NCBI RefSeq assembly: GCF_026646375.1
Contig: NZ_JAIPPU010000004.1
Coordinates: 62,001 to 126,000 of the forward strand
Length of the DNA: 64,000 nucleotides
From: Acetobacterium wieringae
Lineage (GTDB): Bacteria; Bacillota; Clostridia; Eubacteriales; Eubacteriaceae
Reading direction: 5' to 3'
Part shown: positions 61,105 through 64,000 of the stretch, piece after piece
Layout of the letters: every line of letters starts with the position of its first letter
How positions within the stretch are numbered: the first letter of the stretch is position 1
The notes under the pieces: generated by a model
The model's input: the letters and a program-made list of their open reading frames with translations, nothing else
Databases searched by the model: none
What the model was told of the DNA's origin: nothing
Translations under genes and position numbers: made by a program

Positions 61105-61767
61105 CTATCTTTCGTAAATTCCCAGTTTCTTTTCCATCTTATCAAACACAACCTGAATAATTGTTGTTAAGAATAGATAGATGGCGGCGGCATAAATGTA
61201 GTAAATCCATGACCCAGTCGCACTTGCCATTGTTTTGGTGGTTCTCAATAAATCAAATAATGCGATGGTTGATACCAGTGACGTATCTTTTAACAGCATA
61301 ATCAGCTCATTACCGAGTGGAGCAACCAATCGTTTGTAGGTTTGAGGAATAATAATCTTTGTCATCGCCTGACGATAACTCATCCCCAGGGCTTTAGCTG
61401 CCTCCATTTGCCCACCATCAATGGATTCAATGGCTGCCCGAATGATTTCAGCCAGATAAGCTGTGGCGTTTAATGAGAATGCTACAAACGCAGCTATCAT
61501 CGGATTAATTTCAAATGTAATACCGGTTGCATCCAGATAAATAATCGGGATGGCATAAAAAATCATGAATAATTGGAGCAATAATGGAGTACCTCTAAAA
61601 AACCAGATATAGAACCAAGATAGCGCATTGGCCACCTTATTTTTTGAGAGTCTCCCCAGAGCAACAACTACGCCAAAAACCGCACCAAAAACAATTGCTA
61701 CAATCGCGATTTGAAGCGTTACAATGGTTCCATTAAAAATTGCCCATAATTGGATTTCAGTTAACAC
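61105..61767 (-). CDS. polar amino acid ABC transporter, permease
   Basis: A 220-residue inner-membrane permease with five helices of the HisM/GlnP type. The N-terminal [39 protein letters not shown] near 60, and the coupling loop [21 protein letters not shown] near 141 are typical. It would act as a homodimer. The start is GTG after AAGGGAAG. The ATPase follows after 10 bases. Confidence 0.88.
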   Translation of the reverse strand: MLTEIQLWAIFNGTIVTLQIAIVAIVFGAVFGVVVALGRLSKNKVANALSWFYIWFFRGTPLLLQLFMIFYAIPIIYLDATGITFEINPMIAAFVAFSLNATAYLAEIIRAAIESIDGGQMEAAKALGMSYRQAMTKIIIPQTYKRLVAPLGNELIMLLKDTSLVSTIALFDLLRTTKTMASATGSWIYYIYAAAIYLFLTTIIQVVFDKMEKKLGIYER

Positions 61768-61997
61768 GTTGATCTTCCCTTCGTCATAAAAAATTTGAAC
61801 AGTGATCCATGTCAGACTGCAGACAAAGCCTTTTTCACCGTGGATGACGCTTCAAATTATGCATCACAGAAAAAGACATTAACTCCCTAATTACTTTGTC
61901 TACAACCCTCACGAAAATTTGCTCAGGTGTATATTGACACATACAGACTGGCCAAGTTTAAGACCTTTACCAGCACGCTGCTGTCTGTAAACATATG

Positions 61998-62034
61998 AAC
62001 AGGACTTGTCACAGCAACTGTACCAAGTCCTATT
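61998..62034 (-). other. intercistronic hairpin between binding-protein and permease genes
   Basis: AGGACTTG pairs with CAAGTCCT, extended by GAA/TTC past one mismatch, just downstream of the binding-protein gene. No T-tract follows. It may stabilise the upstream message. The remaining ~240 bases of the gap show no gene that I can support. Confidence 0.6.
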
Positions 62035-62062
62035 CCATTTATTTATTCAATTATTAATAACA

Positions 62063-62893
62063 CTACTCGATGACTACCAGTTCAGTATCGATATCTTTTG
62101 TCATATCCTGACCAAACCACTTCATCGAAATTTCTGACATTTTGCCACTTTTCTGTAAAGCTTTAATGGCTTCGTTATACTTTTCGGTTGTCGCTGTGTC
62201 AGCGAGACGGGATGTAATTCCAATCGGTTCATTGGTAAGGACATCTGAACTGACAACATAGAGATCTGGATTCTGAGCTACATAGTACATTGCAACCCCG
62301 ACATCGGTGATGACGTTGTCAATTTGTTTACCTTGCAGCGCTGCGAAAGCATCCAGCATTCCATCAAATTTTTTAATTTCAACATTGACGCCTTCTTCAA
62401 CTTTTAATTTTTCAGCTGCGATATCAGCGGTAGTTTCAATCTGAGCTCCCAGGGTTTTTCCTTCAAGTTCTTTAAATGTTTTAACCGGAGTTGCATCTTT
62501 TCGTGAAACAATTACAATCCCGTTGGCAACATAAGGATCCGACATACTGAAACCTTGAAGACGTTCTGGTGTAATACTGGTGCTGGAAATGATGGCATCG
62601 TATTGTTTGGCATTTAAACCGTTGAAAATACCATCCCATGCTACTGTCTGGAATTCCGCTTTGACTCCCAATTCTTCAGCTAACGCATTTGCAAAGTCAA
62701 TATCAAAACCGACCAGTTCGTTTTGATCATCTCTGAATTCCATTGGCAGATAGGTATCATCTACACCGATACTTAACACGCCATCAGCTAACGCATCTTC
62801 AGATGTTTTTGATCCTCCTGAAGAGCAACCTGTCAGCATTAATGCCGATAACAATAAAACAACCAGTGATAAACCTAATAATTTTCTTTTCAT
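62063..62893 (-). CDS. polar amino acid-binding lipoprotein
   Basis: A 276-residue extracytoplasmic solute-binding protein of family 3. The lipobox LTGC places the lipidated Cys at residue 23. The mature protein begins with a Ser/Gly linker, then LSIGVDDTYLPMEFRDDQNELVGFDIDFANALAEELGV, the SBP_bac_3 signature, and NVITDVGVAMYYV further on. It is the first gene of the ABC operon. Asp and Arg residues suitable for binding the amino-acid backbone are present, but side-chain specificity cannot be deduced. Confidence 0.9.
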   Translation of the reverse strand: MKRKLLGLSLVVLLLSALMLTGCSSGGSKTSEDALADGVLSIGVDDTYLPMEFRDDQNELVGFDIDFANALAEELGVKAEFQTVAWDGIFNGLNAKQYDAIISSTSITPERLQGFSMSDPYVANGIVIVSRKDATPVKTFKELEGKTLGAQIETTADIAAEKLKVEEGVNVEIKKFDGMLDAFAALQGKQIDNVITDVGVAMYYVAQNPDLYVVSSDVLTNEPIGITSRLADTATTEKYNEAIKALQKSGKMSEISMKWFGQDMTKDIDTELVVIE

Positions 62894-62925
62894 TGTTTCT
62901 CCTTTCTAAATTCCTAATGGTGTTA

Positions 62926-62954
62926 ATTATATATTATTTTGTAAACATTAACAA
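62926..62954 (-). promoter_or_regulatory. promoter of the polar amino acid ABC operon
   Basis: TTGTTA, 17 bp, TATAAT on the minus strand, about 35 bases upstream of the binding-protein start codon, which has AAAGGAG. Confidence 0.7.
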
Positions 62955-63010
62955 GTTTTTTTACGCCCTCATGCATATTTAAACGTCCTGTGGGAAGCAT
63001 TATTCACTTC

Positions 63011-64000
63011 TCAAGAAAAGGTATTAATAAAAATCCCAACTATGTTAAGCCCACCCAGCCAGGTGCCAATGCTGCTTCCCAGATTGGCAAAGACCACGAC
63101 CATCAGTACCTTGGTCACCTTATTGCGCCAGAGGCCTTTGATACTGCCTAAGTCTTTAGGCAACGATTCAAAATCTTCCACCTTGGGCTTACGGAAGTGC
63201 GCTTCGGTCATGCCAGCAAACCATCCTGCTGCCAGCAAGGGATGAAGGGTCGTAATTGGTGCCGCTACAAAAGCTGTCAGTACCGAAAGAATATGGCCGC
63301 CCGCCAGTAACGTACCCAGGGCTGCCAGTAGACCGGTCCAAAGAATCCAGGTTTTGGCTTGTTCCCATCCTGAGCTGGGATTGACAATAAAGGTTACCAC
63401 AATCAGGGCCAGCAGAATAATCGGAATCATCCAGCCGATCACCTTACCAACATTGGACTTTGGTGGAACCACCTCCAGCTCGGCAATATTCTGATCTTTA
63501 AAAATTTCTTCTTTGATCCCCGGCACATGAGCCGCGCCCAGCACGGCCACAACCTTATTGCCCGGAGCATTCTTGATTTTGTAGGCTAAATACTGGTCCC
63601 GCTCGTCAACCAGATATTTTTTGACACCTTTAAAGGCTGAACCCATTTCCGAAAGGGCAGCCGTCAGCATATCATCCGACTTCAGGTTTTCCAGATCTTC
63701 CTCAGTAATTTCTTCATCATCCACCACACTGAGAATAATCGAGAACAGCACCTTGACTTTTTCCCACAAACTGCATCCCCGCCAGATTCGGTTAAAGGTA
63801 ATCTGGATGCTGCGATCAGCCAGCACCAGATTTGCTCCATACTCTTTTGCACAAATGATTCCTTCCATCATTTCCTGGCCGGATTCAATTCCGAATTGTT
63901 CAGCCAACTTACGCTGGTAGTTGGACAGCAGAATATTGACAAACATAAAACCCGCACGTTTGCTTTTGATAATCTGAACCAGATCCGTATTGGACCATTT
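63011..64000 (-). CDS. TraB/PrgY-family membrane protein (5' end outside the window)
   Basis: The frame is open to the last base of the window: 18 codons upstream of the first internal ATG continue the protein (WSNTDLVQIIKSKRAGFM), so the start lies beyond position 64000. Visible are the TraB domain blocks KSKRAGFMFVNILLSNYQRKLAEQFG and VVAVLGAAHVPGI, followed by C-terminal transmembrane helices. The family includes PrgY, which limits peptide-pheromone activity in Enterococcus. Members in anaerobes without pheromones have no settled function. A Tiki/erythromycin-esterase-like metalloprotease fold has been suggested for the family. Confidence 0.85.
   Translation of the reverse strand, partial: KWSNTDLVQIIKSKRAGFMFVNILLSNYQRKLAEQFGIESGQEMMEGIICAKEYGANLVLADRSIQITFNRIWRGCSLWEKVKVLFSIILSVVDDEEITEEDLENLKSDDMLTAALSEMGSAFKGVKKYLVDERDQYLAYKIKNAPGNKVVAVLGAAHVPGIKEEIFKDQNIAELEVVPPKSNVGKVIGWMIPIILLALIVVTFIVNPSSGWEQAKTWILWTGLLAALGTLLAGGHILSVLTAFVAAPITTLHPLLAAGWFAGMTEAHFRKPKVEDFESLPKDLGSIKGLWRNKVTKVLMVVVFANLGSSIGTWLGGLNIVGIFINTFS

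Overview
The window looks like chromosomal DNA of an anaerobic Firmicute. Low-to-moderate GC, strong AGGAGG-type ribosome binding sites, frequent GTG/TTG starts, a T-box leader, a CcpN-type regulator and a sensory [FeFe]-hydrogenase module all point to Clostridia, and the overall gene content suggests an Acetobacterium-like acetogen (family Eubacteriaceae). That assignment rests on recognition, not on a search. There are no rRNA or tRNA genes, no CRISPR array, no prophage and no intact transposase. What is unusual is a dense population of small extragenic repeats.

Layout. 1-2.6 kb: a glutaredoxin followed by a cut-off gene, upp, and an APC amino-acid permease. 2.7-5.8 kb (minus): a likely H2-sensing operon of a [2Fe-2S] thioredoxin-fold protein, a sensory [FeFe]-hydrogenase-like PAS protein and a SpoIIE-type phosphatase. 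6.0-8.7 kb: tungstate transporter tupABC. 8.8-9.9 kb: HD-GYP protein. 10.0-13.9 kb: spermidine/putrescine transporter potABCD. 13.9-16.9 kb: a fossil of a Na+/H+ antiporter, a SHOCT/DUF6325-type pair, an HdeD-like protein with a SigB-like promoter, and a ClC-family channel. 17-21.8 kb: a GGDEF cyclase, a class II aldolase and a 910-residue chemoreceptor.

22.1-32.1 kb (minus) is a large branched-chain amino-acid operon, ilvC-leuA-cimA-leuB-ilvD-ilvB, driven by a consensus promoter and a T-box leader with a probable Leu (CUC) specifier. cimA implies isoleucine synthesis from pyruvate and acetyl-CoA through citramalate. leuC, leuD and the acetolactate synthase small subunit are not here. Five of the six junctions of this operon (counting leader-ilvC) carry palindromic repeats, some nested inside others, and a strong intrinsic terminator lies between ilvC and leuA.

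32.1-40.4 kb: a DUF362 ferredoxin protein and tadA, a secreted 5'-nucleotidase whose 3' end runs into a repeat, an ECF transporter S component divergent from coaBC, a split ThrE-like exporter and a GH8 hydrolase. 40.7-49.6 kb: wecB plus a five-gene membrane exopolysaccharide operon (multi-TM protein, DUF2334 deacetylase-like protein, processive GT2, BcsB-like protein, degenerate GGDEF protein that keeps an RxxD I-site). This resembles the Listeria Pss system for a ManNAc-containing, c-di-GMP-controlled polymer.

49.8-64 kb: a two-gene minimal SUF-type Fe-S assembly system (sufC-sufB), a CoA-disulfide reductase whose rhodanese domain is separated by a -1 shift at an A9 run, galE, the ccpN-ppsR-ppdK gluconeogenic module with a CcpN-like operator over its -10, comEA with a PHP phosphatase, a polar amino-acid ABC transporter, and a TraB-family gene that runs off the end.

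The signals I consider most worth follow-up are the CoADR/rhodanese frameshift, the interspersed repeat families (one hairpin cassette shows a compensatory base-pair change between two host contexts), the sensory hydrogenase/phosphatase operon, and the EPS cluster with its probable c-di-GMP receptor.
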